A model generated the notes under the pieces. The model was not told the DNA's origin, did not search any database, and saw only the letters and a list, made by a program, of their open reading frames with translations. This document shows positions 1-10,487 of a stretch of 64,000 nucleotides of DNA, one piece after another. The DNA is taken from contig NZ_JASNJD010000011.1 in assembly GCF_030164425.1 (NCBI RefSeq), positions 104,188 through 168,187 on the forward strand, read 5' to 3'. This DNA is from Pseudodonghicola flavimaris. Lineage in GTDB: Bacteria > Pseudomonadota > Alphaproteobacteria > Rhodobacterales > Rhodobacteraceae. The first letter of the stretch is position 1, and each line of letters opens with the position of its first letter. Both the position numbers and the translations under genes were made by a program.

Positions 1-934
1 TCGCCTGCTGATCGATCTCTGCGGCGAACATGACCGTAACCTGGCCGAAATCGAACGCGCCCTCTCGGTGCATATCCACCGGCGCGGCAACCAGCTCGAG
101 GTGATCGGAGAGGAGGCGGCGCAGGATCAGGCCGCCCAGGTGCTGCAGGCGCTCTACGAACGATTGGAAGGCGGGCGGGCGCTGGAAACCGGTGATATCG
201 ACCGCGAATTGCGGATGGGCGGCGCCGAGGCGGGCGGCGGTGCCCGCGACGGCGATCAGCTGGAGATGTTCAAGGGCGGCCCGATCGAGATCAAGACCCG
301 CAAGAAGCCGGTCGAACCCCGCACCCAGGCACAGAAGGCCTATGTCCGCTCGCTCTTCGAATACGAGCTCGCCTTCGGCATCGGCCCGGCCGGCACCGGC
401 AAGACCTATCTGGCTGTCGCCGTCGGCGTCAGCATGTTCATCAACGGTCTGGTCGACCGCATCATCCTGGCCCGCCCGGCGGTCGAGGCCGGCGAAAAGC
501 TCGGCTATCTGCCCGGCGACATGAAGGACAAGGTCGATCCCTACATGCAGCCGCTCTACGATGCGCTGAACGATTTCCTGCCGGGCAAGCAGCTGGCCAA
601 GCTGATGGAGGAAAAGCGGATCGAGATCGCGCCGCTCGCCTTCATGCGCGGCCGCACCCTGTCGAATGCCTTCATTGTGCTGGACGAGGCGCAGAACGCC
701 ACCACCATGCAGATGAAGATGTTCCTCACCCGCCTCGGCGAAGGCTCGCGCATGGTGATCACCGGCGACCGCAGCCAGGTCGACCTGCCGCGCGGGGTGC
801 CCTCCGGCCTCTGGGATGCGGAGCGGCTTCTGGGCGAGGTGCCGGGCATCAGCTTCAACTACTTCACCGCCGACGATGTGGTGCGCCACCCGCTGGTCGC
901 CGCCATCATCAAGGCCTATGAGGCCGACGCCTGA
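1..934 (+). CDS. ybeZ: PhoH-family P-loop NTPase, 5' end outside window
   Basis: PhoH/YbeZ-type ATPase, usually linked to YbeY in RNA metabolism. The frame is open from base 2. A GTG at 68 could start translation, but the residues before it (LLIDLCGEHDRNLAEIE) look like normal family sequence, so the true start lies upstream of the window. Walker A (GPAGTGKT) is at 383-406 and Walker B (IVLDEAQN) near 674-697, followed by an MVITGD sensor-like segment, as in intact PhoH ATPases. ybeY, ybeX and lnt follow on the same strand, the conserved proteobacterial order. Known from family: nucleotide binding and linkage to YbeY. Inferred: cotranscription with the next three genes. Confidence 0.93.
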   Translation, partial: RLLIDLCGEHDRNLAEIERALSVHIHRRGNQLEVIGEEAAQDQAAQVLQALYERLEGGRALETGDIDRELRMGGAEAGGGARDGDQLEMFKGGPIEIKTRKKPVEPRTQAQKAYVRSLFEYELAFGIGPAGTGKTYLAVAVGVSMFINGLVDRIILARPAVEAGEKLGYLPGDMKDKVDPYMQPLYDALNDFLPGKQLAKLMEEKRIEIAPLAFMRGRTLSNAFIVLDEAQNATTMQMKMFLTRLGEGSRMVITGDRSQVDLPRGVPSGLWDAERLLGEVPGISFNYFTADDVVRHPLVAAIIKAYEADA

Positions 935-1000
935 CCGCCGGGGCGCCCTGTGGCTTCTTCTCTGTGCAAATACTCCGGGGGTGAATTGGCCGCAGGCCAA

Positions 1001-1018
1001 GAGGGGGCTGGCCCCCTC
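1001..1018. repeat. Intergenic palindrome, REP-like
   Basis: The 110-base gap between ybeZ and ybeY contains GAGGGGGC-TG-GCCCCCTC, a perfect inverted repeat with a very short loop, preceded by a CAAATACTCCGGGGGTG segment. Similar extragenic palindromes are, from memory, scattered in Rhodobacteraceae genomes. No T-tract follows, so it is not a classical terminator; it could be a REP-type element or an mRNA processing hairpin. Confidence 0.45.
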
Positions 1019-1044
1019 CCGCCGGCTGCCGTAAAGCCCGCGCC

Positions 1045-1557
1045 ATGACACTAGAGCTCGACATCGAAGACCCGGCCTGGGAGGCGCTCGACCTCGCCGC
1101 ACTGGCGCAGCGCGCAGTGGCTGCGACGCTCGTCCATCTCGGGCTCGACCCCGAGCTGTGCGAGATCGCGCTGCTGGCCTGCGACGATACCCGCATCGCC
1201 GCGCTGAACGCCGATTTTCGCGACAAGCCCACCGCCACCAATGTGCTGAGCTGGCCGGCCGAGGAGCTGGCCGCCGAGGCTCCGGGCGGCATCCCCGACC
1301 TGCCGGAGCCGGATTTCACCGGGGAAATTCCGCTCGGCGATATCGCCATCGCCTATGGCACCTGCGCCCGCGAGGCGACGGAACAGGGCAAGAGCCTTGC
1401 CGACCATTGCACCCATCTGATCATCCACGGGCTTCTGCACCTGCTGGGCTACGACCATATCCGTGACCCCGATGCCACTCTGATGGAGGGTCTGGAGATC
1501 GAAATACTTGGCAGTCTGGGGTTGAATGACCCATATAATGCCTCTGACGGGCCTTAG
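1045..1557 (+). CDS. ybeY: rRNA maturation endoribonuclease YbeY
   Basis: Single-strand-specific zinc endoribonuclease for 16S rRNA 3' maturation and ribosome quality control. 170 residues, normal for the family. The zinc motif HGLLHLLGYDH gives ligands H128, H132 and H138; the upstream core ADFRDKPTATNVLSWP (about 56-71) is also typical. It lies between ybeZ and ybeX, as in most proteobacteria. The ATG at 1045 is used; no strong ribosome-binding site is visible. Confidence 0.96.
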   Translation: MTLELDIEDPAWEALDLAALAQRAVAATLVHLGLDPELCEIALLACDDTRIAALNADFRDKPTATNVLSWPAEELAAEAPGGIPDLPEPDFTGEIPLGDIAIAYGTCAREATEQGKSLADHCTHLIIHGLLHLLGYDHIRDPDATLMEGLEIEILGSLGLNDPYNASDGP

Positions 1558-1578
1558 GGCTCTTTTCGGATAGGACCA

Positions 1579-2475
1579 ATGGGCGACGACGACTCTTCTA
1601 TCGCAGCGCAGAGCGCGCAACAGGACAGCGACACGGGTGAGACCGGCGAGAGGCCGGGACTGTTAGGACGGATTCTGGAAGCTTTCTCGGGAACCGAGGA
1701 GACTCAGGCAGCGCCTGAGACGCATGAGCCGCATCAGCAGGTGCACAGGCCGCATGGGATGATCAACCTGCGCCGCATGCGGGTCGAGGATGTCGCCATC
1801 CCCACTGCCGAGATCGTGGCGGTGCCCAATACGATTTCCATGGAAGATCTGGTCAATGTCTTCCGCGAAAGCGGCATGACCCGGATCCCGGTCTACGAGG
1901 GCACGCTGGACACGCCGCTGGGTTTCGTCCACCTCAAGGATCTGGCGCTGACGCATGGGTTCAACGGCGATGACGAGGCAGAGTTCGATCTGGGCTCGAT
2001 GCTGCGGCCGCTGCTGTTCGTGCCGCCGTCGATGCCCATCGGGGTGTTGTTGCAGAAGATGCAGTCGGAGCGCCGCCATATGGCGCTGGTGATCGACGAA
2101 TACGGTGGCGTCGACGGTCTGCTGACGATCGAGGATCTGATCGAACAGGTCGTGGGCGAGATCGAGGACGAGCACGACACCGACGAAGACAAGCTCTGGA
2201 TGAAGGAAAAACCCGGCGTCTACATCGCCCAGGCGCGGGCGCCGCTGGAGGATTTCGAGGCAGAGATCGGCCGGTCGCTGACCAATCACGAGGATGTCGA
2301 CGAAGAGGAGATCGACACGCTCGGCGGTCTGGTCTTCATGCTGTCGGGCCGGGTCCCGGCGCGCGGCGAGGTTGTGGTGCATCCCGACGGGCCGGAGTTC
2401 GAGGTGATCGACGCCGATCCGCGACGGATCAAACGCCTGCGGGTGCGGTTGCCGGATCTGGCGGCGGTGGGATGA
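1579..2475 (+). CDS. ybeX: CBS-domain transporter-associated protein (CorC/YbeX)
   Basis: Cytosolic CorC-type protein of 298 residues, associated in other bacteria with Mg/Co efflux or ribosome homeostasis. After an acidic, low-complexity N-terminus (1-60) come a CBS pair (about 70-200; typical segments RIPVYEGTLDTPLGFVHLKD and MALVIDEYGGVDGLLTIEDL) and a CorC/HlyC C-terminal domain (about 215-290). No membrane segments, so it is the soluble form and not a DUF21 hemolysin-type exporter. Its TGA overlaps the lnt start by 4 bases, implying translational coupling. Confidence 0.93.
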   Translation: MGDDDSSIAAQSAQQDSDTGETGERPGLLGRILEAFSGTEETQAAPETHEPHQQVHRPHGMINLRRMRVEDVAIPTAEIVAVPNTISMEDLVNVFRESGMTRIPVYEGTLDTPLGFVHLKDLALTHGFNGDDEAEFDLGSMLRPLLFVPPSMPIGVLLQKMQSERRHMALVIDEYGGVDGLLTIEDLIEQVVGEIEDEHDTDEDKLWMKEKPGVYIAQARAPLEDFEAEIGRSLTNHEDVDEEEIDTLGGLVFMLSGRVPARGEVVVHPDGPEFEVIDADPRRIKRLRVRLPDLAAVG

Positions 2476-3971
2476 CCGGGATCGGCCGCTGGCCGCTCTG
2501 GCGCCGGCTGGGGCTGGCGGCGGGGGCGGGGGCGCTTGGCGCTCTTGGGTTGGCGCCCTTCGGGCTCTGGCCGCTGGCGTTGCTGGCGCTGGCGGCGCTG
2601 CCGGCGCTCTACCTGTCGGCCGGGCGGGGGCGGGACGCGGCGCTGATCGGCTGGGCCTTCGCCACCGGCTGGTTCGCCAACGGTCTGTCCTGGATCGTCG
2701 AGCCGTTCTTGGTCGAACCCGAGGTCTATGGCTGGATGGCGCCCTTCGCGCTGGTGCTGATGGCCGGCGGGCTGGCGCTGTTCTGGGGGGCGGCCTTCTG
2801 GGGCGGCTTCCGCGCCGCATCGCGGCCGGGGGCGCGCATCGCGGCGCTGATCGTGGTGCTTTCGCTGGCGGAATTCGGCCGCGCCTATCTGCTCACCGGC
2901 TTTCCCTGGGCGGCGCTGGCGCAGGTCTGGACGGCGACGCCGCTATTGCAGCTTCTGGCCTGGATCGGCCCGCAGGGGCTGGCGCTGACGACGCTGCTGG
3001 CCGCGCTGTTGCCCGGTGCGGCGCTGGTCACCCGGCGGCACCGTCTGCTGTCATTGTTGCCCTTGGCGCTGCTGGGGCTTGCCGCTCTGGCATGTGCCCG
3101 GCTGCCAGAGCCGGCGTTGACCGGTCACACCGTGCGGGTGGTGCAGCCCAATGCGCGGCAGGACCAGAAATGGGACCCGCAGTGGATGCCGGTCTTCTTC
3201 CGTCGCCAGATCGAATATACCGCCGCCGATCCGCGCCCCGACTTGGTGGTCTGGCCGGAAAGCTCGGTGCCGGTCTGGCTGGAGGAGGCAGGCCCCACCT
3301 TCGCCCGGATCGCCGAGGCGGCGCGCGGCGCCGACGTGGTGCTGGGCATCCAGCGCTATGAGGATCTGCGCATCTACAACTCGCTGGCGCATCTGGACGG
3401 CAACGGCCGGCTGGCCGGGGTCTACGACAAACACCACCTGGTGCCCTTCGGGGAATATATGCCGCTGGGCGATATCGCCGACCGCTTCGGGCTGCATGGA
3501 TTCGCCGCCCAGGCCGGCCAGGGCTACAGCCCCGGGCCGGGCGCAGAGTTGATGGGGCTGGGGGATTTCGGCCCGGCGCTGCCGCTGATCTGCTATGAGG
3601 CGGTGTTCCCGCAGGACGTCAACGCGGCGCCGGGACGGCCGCGGCTGCTGTTGCAGATCACCAACGACGCCTGGTTCGGCACCCGGTCCGGCCCCTATCA
3701 GCATCTGGCGCAGGCGCGGATGCGGGCGGTGGAGCAGGGGGTGCCGATGGTGCGCGCCGCCAATACCGGGATTTCGGCGGTGATCAGCCCGCGCGGTCGG
3801 ATCCTGACCGAATTGCCGCTGGGAGAGGCCGGCTATGCCGATGCGCTGCTGCCGCAGCCGCTGGCCCCGACGCTCTATGCCCGCACCGGGGACTGGCCGG
3901 TGTTCGGGCTGCTCGTCCTGGCGGCGCTCGCCCTCTGGGCCCTGCGGCGTCGCGGGCTCTCCCGCAAATAG
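2472..3971 (+). CDS. lnt: Apolipoprotein N-acyltransferase
   Basis: Inner-membrane enzyme that adds the third acyl chain to lipoproteins. 499 residues: about six hydrophobic segments in the first 210 residues, a periplasmic nitrilase-like domain (about 220-460) and a final transmembrane segment (about 473-492). The Glu-Lys-Cys triad is visible: E263 in VVWPESS, K320 in DKHHLVPFGEY and C374 in LICYEAVFP. The ATG overlaps the ybeX stop (ATGA). Confidence 0.96.
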   Translation: MTGIGRWPLWRRLGLAAGAGALGALGLAPFGLWPLALLALAALPALYLSAGRGRDAALIGWAFATGWFANGLSWIVEPFLVEPEVYGWMAPFALVLMAGGLALFWGAAFWGGFRAASRPGARIAALIVVLSLAEFGRAYLLTGFPWAALAQVWTATPLLQLLAWIGPQGLALTTLLAALLPGAALVTRRHRLLSLLPLALLGLAALACARLPEPALTGHTVRVVQPNARQDQKWDPQWMPVFFRRQIEYTAADPRPDLVVWPESSVPVWLEEAGPTFARIAEAARGADVVLGIQRYEDLRIYNSLAHLDGNGRLAGVYDKHHLVPFGEYMPLGDIADRFGLHGFAAQAGQGYSPGPGAELMGLGDFGPALPLICYEAVFPQDVNAAPGRPRLLLQITNDAWFGTRSGPYQHLAQARMRAVEQGVPMVRAANTGISAVISPRGRILTELPLGEAGYADALLPQPLAPTLYARTGDWPVFGLLVLAALALWALRRRGLSRK

Positions 3972-3974
3972 CGA

Positions 3975-4003
3975 TTGACCCGTGCCGATCAGGCGCGTAC
4001 CGG
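3975..4003 (+). promoter_or_regulatory. Candidate metK promoter
   Basis: TTGACC (3975-3980), a 17-base spacer, then TACCGG (3998-4003). The -35 box is near consensus, the -10 box is weak. A start near 4010 would begin transcription just before the riboswitch hairpin. Assigned by eye. Confidence 0.45.
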
Positions 4004-4014
4004 TTCTAGGTGCC

Positions 4015-4060
4015 TGTCACAACGGCTTCCTGGCGTGACAGAGGGAAAATCAATGGAGCG
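4015..4060 (+). promoter_or_regulatory. SAM/SAH riboswitch controlling metK
   Basis: Leader RNA element just before metK. Stem arms TGTCAC (4015-4020) and GTGACA (4035-4040) enclose AACGGCTTCCTGGC; after a short linker comes CAATGGAGCG (4051-4060). This matches, from memory, the conserved core of the SAM/SAH riboswitch found before metK in Rhodobacterales. The loop pyrimidines CTTCC (4026-4030) can pair with GGAG (4055-4058), which is also the metK Shine-Dalgarno sequence 8 bases before the ATG. Ligand-stabilised pseudoknot formation would therefore hide the ribosome-binding site and lower MetK synthesis when SAM (or SAH) is plentiful. Confidence 0.9.
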
Positions 4061-4066
4061 CTTTTC

Positions 4067-5248
<1,182 letters not shown>

Positions 5249-5280
5249 GGCCGGCTGAACGCAGTGCGAATGGATCGAAA

Positions 5281-5305
5281 GGCGGGCCATGGCCCGCCTT
5301 TTTTT
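5281..5305 (+). terminator. Rho-independent terminator of metK
   Basis: Perfect palindrome of two 9-base arms (GGCGGGCCA / TGGCCCGCC, 5281-5298) followed by seven T residues, 33 bases after the metK stop. Confidence 0.9.
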
Positions 5306-5388
5306 CGGGCCGGGCGCCTTGCCATGGACATTCGGGCCGGGGGCAGGTCATAGATGGGGCAGGCCCTTGATCGACCGGGAGAAAGACC

Positions 5389-6030
5389 ATGCTCCGTGCC
5401 GCAATCGCAGCCCTGCTGACGGCGTTGCCGCTGGCCGCCGTGGCGCAGCAGGACGATGCCGGTCTGGCCAAGTTCAGCGTCGACGGCGTCACCCTGATCT
5501 ACGACACCGAAACCACGGTGGAGGGGGAAGAGGCGGAGATCACCTATGAGGATATCGACCGGCTGCGCGCGTTGCTGCGGGACAATGACGGCATCAAGGT
5601 GCTGGAACTGAACAGCACCGGCGGCGGCGTCTTCGCCAGCGAAGAAATGGCCCGGATCGTGATCGACTTCGGGCTCGATACCGTGGTCTCGGGCAGCTGC
5701 GTCAGTTCCTGCGTCAATGTCTTTCTGGCCGGCACGTCGCGGCGCATGCTGCTGGGCTCGAAGATCGGCTTTCACCGCCGGCAATGGTCGGCCGCCGCGA
5801 TCGAGGACTATTACGAGAGCCAGCGCGAATCGCGGGGCTGGGATACCCCCTATGAATTCGCCTCCTGGGTCTATGAGGATACCCAGGCGGAGACCTACAA
5901 GCATCTGGCCTATATGATCTCGCGCGGGGTGGACCCGGCCTTTGCGATCCGCACCAAGGCGGTCTCCAACGACGATGAATGGTATCCCTCCCGGCTGGAG
6001 TTGTTCCAGGCCGGCGTTCTGACCGAGTGA
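5389..6030 (+). CDS. Secreted ClpP/crotonase-fold-like protein, function unknown
   Basis: 213 residues with a signal peptide (about 1-20, MLRAAIAALLTALPLAAVAQ), so probably periplasmic. The body resembles predicted periplasmic proteins with a ClpP-like fold (COG3904-type): VLELNSTGGGVFASEEMA (oxyanion-type Gly-rich turn), then GSCVSSCVNVFLAGTSRR, where the nucleophile position holds Ser flanked by two Cys, and IGFHRRQW, which could supply a His. Whether it is an active protease cannot be read from the sequence. It sits alone between the metK terminator and trmB, with a good GGGAGAAAG ribosome-binding site. Confidence 0.7.
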   Translation: MLRAAIAALLTALPLAAVAQQDDAGLAKFSVDGVTLIYDTETTVEGEEAEITYEDIDRLRALLRDNDGIKVLELNSTGGGVFASEEMARIVIDFGLDTVVSGSCVSSCVNVFLAGTSRRMLLGSKIGFHRRQWSAAAIEDYYESQRESRGWDTPYEFASWVYEDTQAETYKHLAYMISRGVDPAFAIRTKAVSNDDEWYPSRLELFQAGVLTE

Positions 6031-6082
6031 GCGACCGCGACAGCCGTTGCCCCGACTCGGCAAGATCGCTAAACGGCGCGGC

Positions 6083-6790
6083 ATGAGCACCAGCACCCCC
6101 GACCGCCCCTTTCGCAATTTCTATGGCCGTATCCACGGCAAGACCCTGAAGAAGAACCAGCGTCTCTATCTGGACGAGGACCTGGCGCCGTTGTCGCCGG
6201 GACCGGTCAGCTGGGAGGACAACCCGGCGCGCACGCCGCTGGATCTGGCGGCGCGGTTCGGCGATCGGCCGGTCTGGCTTGAGGTCGGCTTCGGCGGTGG
6301 CGAACATATGGTGCATCAGGCGGTGCAGAACCCGGATGTCGCCATCATCGGCGCGGAACCCTTCATCAACGGCGTCGCCATGCTGCTGGGCAAGATCCGC
6401 AAGGCCGGGGCGGAGAATGTCGCGGTGCATCCGGGCGATGCGCGCGACCTGATGGATGTACTACCCGATCAGTCGATCAGCCGCGCCTTCCTGCTCTACC
6501 CCGATCCCTGGCCGAAGAAGCGGCACCACCGCCGCCGGTTCGTGACCCAGGAACATCTTGAGCCGCTGGCGCGGGTACTGAAGCCGGGCGCGATCTTTCG
6601 GGTCGCCACCGACATTCCCGACTATGTGCGCCAGACGCTGGAGGAAGTGCCGAAGGCCGGCTTCGAATGGCTGGCGGAACGGCCCGCCGACTGGCGCCAG
6701 CCCTGGGACGACTGGCTGTCGACCCGCTATGAGCAGAAGGCGCTGCGCGAGGGGCGGGTGCCGCATTACCTGACCTTCCGCAGGACTTGA
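6083..6790 (+). CDS. trmB: tRNA (guanine-N7)-methyltransferase
   Basis: SAM-dependent enzyme that makes m7G46 in tRNA. ATG 6083 gives 235 residues. An upstream TTG at 6047 would add 12 poorly conserved residues and is not preferred. Visible motifs: LEVGFGGGEHM (SAM-binding motif I), IGAEPFINGVAMLL, and the diagnostic FLLYPDPWPKKRHHRRRF. The C-terminal part (TRYEQKALREGR) is also typical. Placement near metK is common in Rhodobacteraceae. Confidence 0.95.
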   Translation: MSTSTPDRPFRNFYGRIHGKTLKKNQRLYLDEDLAPLSPGPVSWEDNPARTPLDLAARFGDRPVWLEVGFGGGEHMVHQAVQNPDVAIIGAEPFINGVAMLLGKIRKAGAENVAVHPGDARDLMDVLPDQSISRAFLLYPDPWPKKRHHRRRFVTQEHLEPLARVLKPGAIFRVATDIPDYVRQTLEEVPKAGFEWLAERPADWRQPWDDWLSTRYEQKALREGRVPHYLTFRRT

Positions 6791-6843
6791 TTTTCGGGGG
6801 CACGGGCGCAGACTGACGGGGTATTTCGTCAAAGAGTTCGCCC

Positions 6844-7908
6844 ATGTCCCCCATCCGCATCGTCAACTGCCATATTCATACCTTCACCTCGGACCATGTG
6901 CCGCGGGATTTCCCCTATCGCTGGCTGCGCCCGTTTCGCCGGGCGCCGCATCTGATCCGCGGTCTGGCGCGGCTGGCCGGCTGGATGGGGCGGGAACGCC
7001 TGGCCGACCGGCTGGAGCGGCTCTATCAGTTCCAGCAGCAGGGGGCGCGGGCGACCCAGGCCGATATCCTCGCTGACGTGAAACGCCACTACCCGGCCAA
7101 TACCCGCTTTGTCGTGCTGCCGATGGATATGGCCAACACCGGCTATGGCCCGGTGCCGGTGGGGCTGAAGGACCAGCATGACGAGCTTTACCGCCTGCGG
7201 CAGAGCGATGCGCATCTGGGCACGGTAATCCCCTTCGCCAAGGTCAACCCGCTGGCGCCCGGCAGTGTCGACGAGGCGCTGCGGGCGATCACCCATCTGG
7301 GGTTCGAGGGACTCAAGCTCTATCCCCGGCTGGGCTATCCACCCGATCACCCCGACCTGATGGAACGGGTCTATCCCGAGGTGGTGGCGCGGGGCCTGCC
7401 GGTGATGACCCATTGTTCGCGCGGCGGCGTGCAGGGCCGCATGGTCGAGGATTACAAGGCCGATCTCTATACCCGGCCAGAGGCCTATCTGCCGGTGCTG
7501 CACGCCTTTCCGCAGATGCGGCTGTGTCTGGCGCATTTCGGCGGCCAGAAGGACTGGCAGGCCTACGCCGACGGCACCGAACCTTCGGGCGCGGCCAACT
7601 GGCAGGTGCAGATCCGGCGGATGATCGGCAGCGGCGCGTTTCCCAACCTCTGGACCGATATCTCCTACACGCTGTTTCACTTCGACGATTACATCCCCTT
7701 TCTGCAGCTGTTCCTGAACGGTCGCGATCCGGCGTCGAAACGGTTGCAGGACCGGGTGCTGTTCGGCTCGGATTTCTACATGACCCGGCAGGAGCGGCTG
7801 AGCGAGAAGGCGGTCTGCTTCCGGCTGCGCAATGCCTTGGGAGAGCCGCTCTTCCGGCGCATCGCCGAGGAGAATCCCCGGCGCTGGCTGGAGGGGCCCT
7901 CGGTCTGA
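6844..7908 (+). CDS. Metal-dependent amidohydrolase (amidohydrolase-2 type)
   Basis: 354-residue TIM-barrel hydrolase of the COG2159 type. The N-terminal HxH (H10, H12 in NCHIHTF), the later VMTHCSRGG and LCLAHFGG His motifs, and FGSDFYM (metal Asp) form a complete metal site. Substrate is not evident; relatives include decarboxylases and lactone hydrolases. It lies just ahead of aroA, but the 91-base gap and its different role give no clear link to aromatic amino acid synthesis. Confidence 0.8.
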   Translation: MSPIRIVNCHIHTFTSDHVPRDFPYRWLRPFRRAPHLIRGLARLAGWMGRERLADRLERLYQFQQQGARATQADILADVKRHYPANTRFVVLPMDMANTGYGPVPVGLKDQHDELYRLRQSDAHLGTVIPFAKVNPLAPGSVDEALRAITHLGFEGLKLYPRLGYPPDHPDLMERVYPEVVARGLPVMTHCSRGGVQGRMVEDYKADLYTRPEAYLPVLHAFPQMRLCLAHFGGQKDWQAYADGTEPSGAANWQVQIRRMIGSGAFPNLWTDISYTLFHFDDYIPFLQLFLNGRDPASKRLQDRVLFGSDFYMTRQERLSEKAVCFRLRNALGEPLFRRIAEENPRRWLEGPSV

Positions 7909-7999
7909 GCCGGATCGGGCAAACACCGCATGGACGCCTGCGCCGTCTTGCGCTACCCAAGCGGTCGAACGATCTGGCCCAGCAAGGAAGAGCCCCGAG

Positions 8000-9352
8000 A
8001 TGTCCGGACATGGTACCCCGATCCCGATGACCGCCGGCCACGCCGGTCCGCTGACCGGCGTGGCCGAGGTGCCCGGCGACAAGTCGATTTCGCACCGGGC
8101 GCTGATCCTTGGCGCCATGGCGGTGGGGGAGACCCGGATCACCGGCCTGCTGGAAGGTGAGGATGTGCTCGACACCGCCAAGGCGATGCGCGCCTTCGGG
8201 GCCGAGGTGACGCGGGACGAGGATGGCACTTGGCATGTCCATGGTGTCGGTGTCGGCGGCTTCGCCGAGCCCGATCAGGTGATCGACTGCGGCAATTCCG
8301 GCACCGGGGTGCGGCTGATCATGGGGGCGATGGCGAGCTCGCCGATCACCGCCACCTTCACCGGCGATGCCAGCCTGACCAAACGGCCGATGGCGCGGGT
8401 GACCGATCCGCTGGCACTATTCGGGACGCGGGCCTATGGCCGCTCCGGCGGGCGGCTGCCGATGACGATCCAGGGCGCCGCCGATCCGGTGCCGGTCAAC
8501 TACACGGTGCCGGTGCCCTCGGCCCAGGTGAAATCCGCAGTGCTGCTGGCCGGGCTGAACGCCCCGGGGCAGACGGTGGTGACCGAACGCGAAGCGACCC
8601 GCGATCACACCGAACGCATGCTGGCGGGTTTCGGCGCGGAAATCACCACCGAGGAGACCAACGAGGGCCGGGTCATCACGCTGACCGGCCGGCCCGAGCT
8701 GACGCCGCAGGTGATCGCGGTGCCGCGCGACCCCTCCAGCGCCGCCTTTCCGGTCTGCGCGGCGCTGATCGTCCCGGGCTCCGATCTGCTGGTGCCGGGC
8801 ATCGGGCTGAACCCGACGCGCGCCGGGCTCTTCACCACGCTGCGCGAGATGGGCGCCGATCTGACCTATGAGAACGAGCGCGAAGAGGGGGGCGAACCGG
8901 TGGCCGACCTGCGGGCGCGCTATTCCCCCGACATGAAGGGGATCACCGTGCCGGCGCATCGGGCCGCCAGCATGATCGACGAATATCCGATCCTATGTGC
9001 GGTTGCCGCCAATGCCACCGGCGCCACCATGATGGAAGGCGTCCGCGAGCTGAGGGTGAAGGAATCCGACCGAATCGCCGCCATGGCCGATGGGCTGCGC
9101 GCCTGCGGTGTGCCGGTGGAGGATGGCGAGGACTGGATGGAGGTTCAGGGGCTCGGCGCCGGCGGGGTGCCGGGCGGGGCGATCTGCGCCACCCATCTGG
9201 ATCACCGCATCGCCATGTCCTTCCTGGTGCTGGGGATGGCGGCGCAGCAGCCGGTCTCGGTGGACGACGGCAGCCCGATCGCCACTTCCTTCCCGATTTT
9301 CGAGCCGCTGATGGCGGCCCTGGGCGCGACGATCGCGCGGACCGGGGCGTGA
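8000..9352 (+). CDS. aroA: 3-phosphoshikimate 1-carboxyvinyltransferase (EPSP synthase)
   Basis: Sixth step of the shikimate pathway: shikimate-3-phosphate plus PEP to EPSP. ATG 8000, with AAGGAAG 10 bases upstream, gives 450 residues; longer in-frame starts run into the preceding gene. Motifs: [58 protein letters not shown] and [13 protein letters not shown]. Overall it resembles the alphaproteobacterial class II enzymes, but the PEP-site loop reads NSGTG, with Gly where the CP4 enzyme (as I recall its sequence) has Ala. Its TGA overlaps the next gene's GTG. Confidence 0.96.
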   Translation: MSGHGTPIPMTAGHAGPLTGVAEVPGDKSISHRALILGAMAVGETRITGLLEGEDVLDTAKAMRAFGAEVTRDEDGTWHVHGVGVGGFAEPDQVIDCGNSGTGVRLIMGAMASSPITATFTGDASLTKRPMARVTDPLALFGTRAYGRSGGRLPMTIQGAADPVPVNYTVPVPSAQVKSAVLLAGLNAPGQTVVTEREATRDHTERMLAGFGAEITTEETNEGRVITLTGRPELTPQVIAVPRDPSSAAFPVCAALIVPGSDLLVPGIGLNPTRAGLFTTLREMGADLTYENEREEGGEPVADLRARYSPDMKGITVPAHRAASMIDEYPILCAVAANATGATMMEGVRELRVKESDRIAAMADGLRACGVPVEDGEDWMEVQGLGAGGVPGGAICATHLDHRIAMSFLVLGMAAQQPVSVDDGSPIATSFPIFEPLMAALGATIARTGA

Positions 9353-9867
9353 ACCGGAAGAGCGTCGCATATTGGACGCTCTTCGCGGTGACGCTGGCGG
9401 TCTACGGCACGATGGCGGGCTGGACCCTGCCGGCGATTGCCCGCGACGCCGGCGGGCTTGCCGCCCTCGACATGCGCCCCGGCGGCTATTCGCCGGAGGA
9501 AGCGCGCGCGTTTCTCGTCGCGCTGGGGGACCGGGGGCGGGCAATCTATCTGGGGCCGCAGCACCGGCTCGACCTGATCTATCCGGCGCTGCTGGCGTTG
9601 CTGCTGATCGGGGCAGTGCGGGCGCTGATCGCCCCGCTCTGGCTGCAAATCTGCCTGAGCCTGCTGGCGCTTGGCGGAATGGCGGCCGATTATCTGGAAA
9701 ACGCCCGGGTGGCGGCACTGTTGCGGCGGGCTGATGCGATCCCCGATGCCGCGCTTGTGGCGGCGAGCCGCGCCACCGAGTTCAAGGCCGGGCTGACGGC
9801 GCTGGTGATGCTGGCGGTCTGCGCCGGCCTGGTCCGGGCGGCATGGAAGGCATGGAGAAAGACATGA
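9349..9867 (+). CDS. Small four-helix membrane protein, unknown
   Basis: 172 residues from GTG 9349, whose bases overlap the aroA stop (GTGA). Four hydrophobic segments: about 6-28, 81-101, 103-122 and 146-164. The central loop [21 protein letters not shown] is polar, and residues around ADYLENARV precede a short amphipathic stretch. No family recognised. It overlaps both aroA and cmk by 4 bases, so it is probably translated as part of one aroA-cmk operon. Confidence 0.75.
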   Translation: MNRKSVAYWTLFAVTLAVYGTMAGWTLPAIARDAGGLAALDMRPGGYSPEEARAFLVALGDRGRAIYLGPQHRLDLIYPALLALLLIGAVRALIAPLWLQICLSLLALGGMAADYLENARVAALLRRADAIPDAALVAASRATEFKAGLTALVMLAVCAGLVRAAWKAWRKT

Positions 9868-10487
9868 GCGAACCCTTTACCATCGCGATCGACGGGCCGG
9901 CGGCCTCCGGCAAGGGCACGATTTCCAGGGCGGTCGCAGCCCGTTTCGGCTGCGCGCATCTCGACACCGGGCTACTTTATCGCGCGGTGGGGGCGAAGAT
10001 GCTGGAGGGGGTGCCGCCGGTCGAGGCGGCGCGGACCCTGACCGCCGCCGATCTGGAGGCCGGCGATCTGCGTACCGCCGAAATCGCCGATGCCGCCAGC
10101 AAGGTCGCGGTGATCGCCGATGTGCGTGCGGCGCTGGTGGATTTCCAGCGCGCCTTTGCCCGCCGGGCCGGCGGCGCGGTGCTGGACGGGCGCGATATCG
10201 GCACGGTGATCTGCCCACAGGCCGAGGTGAAGCTCTTTGTCACCGCCAGCCCGGAGGTGCGTGCGCATCGCCGCTATCTGGAACTGATCGCCAAGGGCGC
10301 CCGGACCACCGAAGACGAGGTCCTGGCCGATGTGATCGCCCGTGACGAGCGGGATCGCGACCGGGCGACCGCGCCTCTGCGTGCGGCAGAGGATGCCGTC
10401 TTCATCGATACCTCTCACCTCGGGATCGAGGATGCGGTCGAGGCCGCTGTCGAGGTGATTGCAGCGAAACGAGCAGAAAGGGCATGA
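9864..10487 (+). CDS. cmk: Cytidylate kinase
   Basis: Phosphorylates CMP/dCMP with ATP. ATG 9864 overlaps the previous stop (ATGA) and has a GGAGAAAG ribosome-binding site; an upstream ATG at 9843 is less likely. 207 residues. P-loop [11 protein letters not shown] at the N-terminus, [10 protein letters not shown] substrate segment, and [18 protein letters not shown], all typical of Cmk. aroA-cmk-(rpsA) proximity is conserved in many bacteria; here an aldo/keto reductase and an acyl-CoA ligase have come between cmk and rpsA. Confidence 0.95.
   Translation: MSEPFTIAIDGPAASGKGTISRAVAARFGCAHLDTGLLYRAVGAKMLEGVPPVEAARTLTAADLEAGDLRTAEIADAASKVAVIADVRAALVDFQRAFARRAGGAVLDGRDIGTVICPQAEVKLFVTASPEVRAHRRYLELIAKGARTTEDEVLADVIARDERDRDRATAPLRAAEDAVFIDTSHLGIEDAVEAAVEVIAAKRAERA

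Noticed and set aside
4010..4066. Upstream GTG start extending metK
   Set aside because: This would translate the SAM/SAH riboswitch; the ATG at 4067 has the correctly spaced Shine-Dalgarno.
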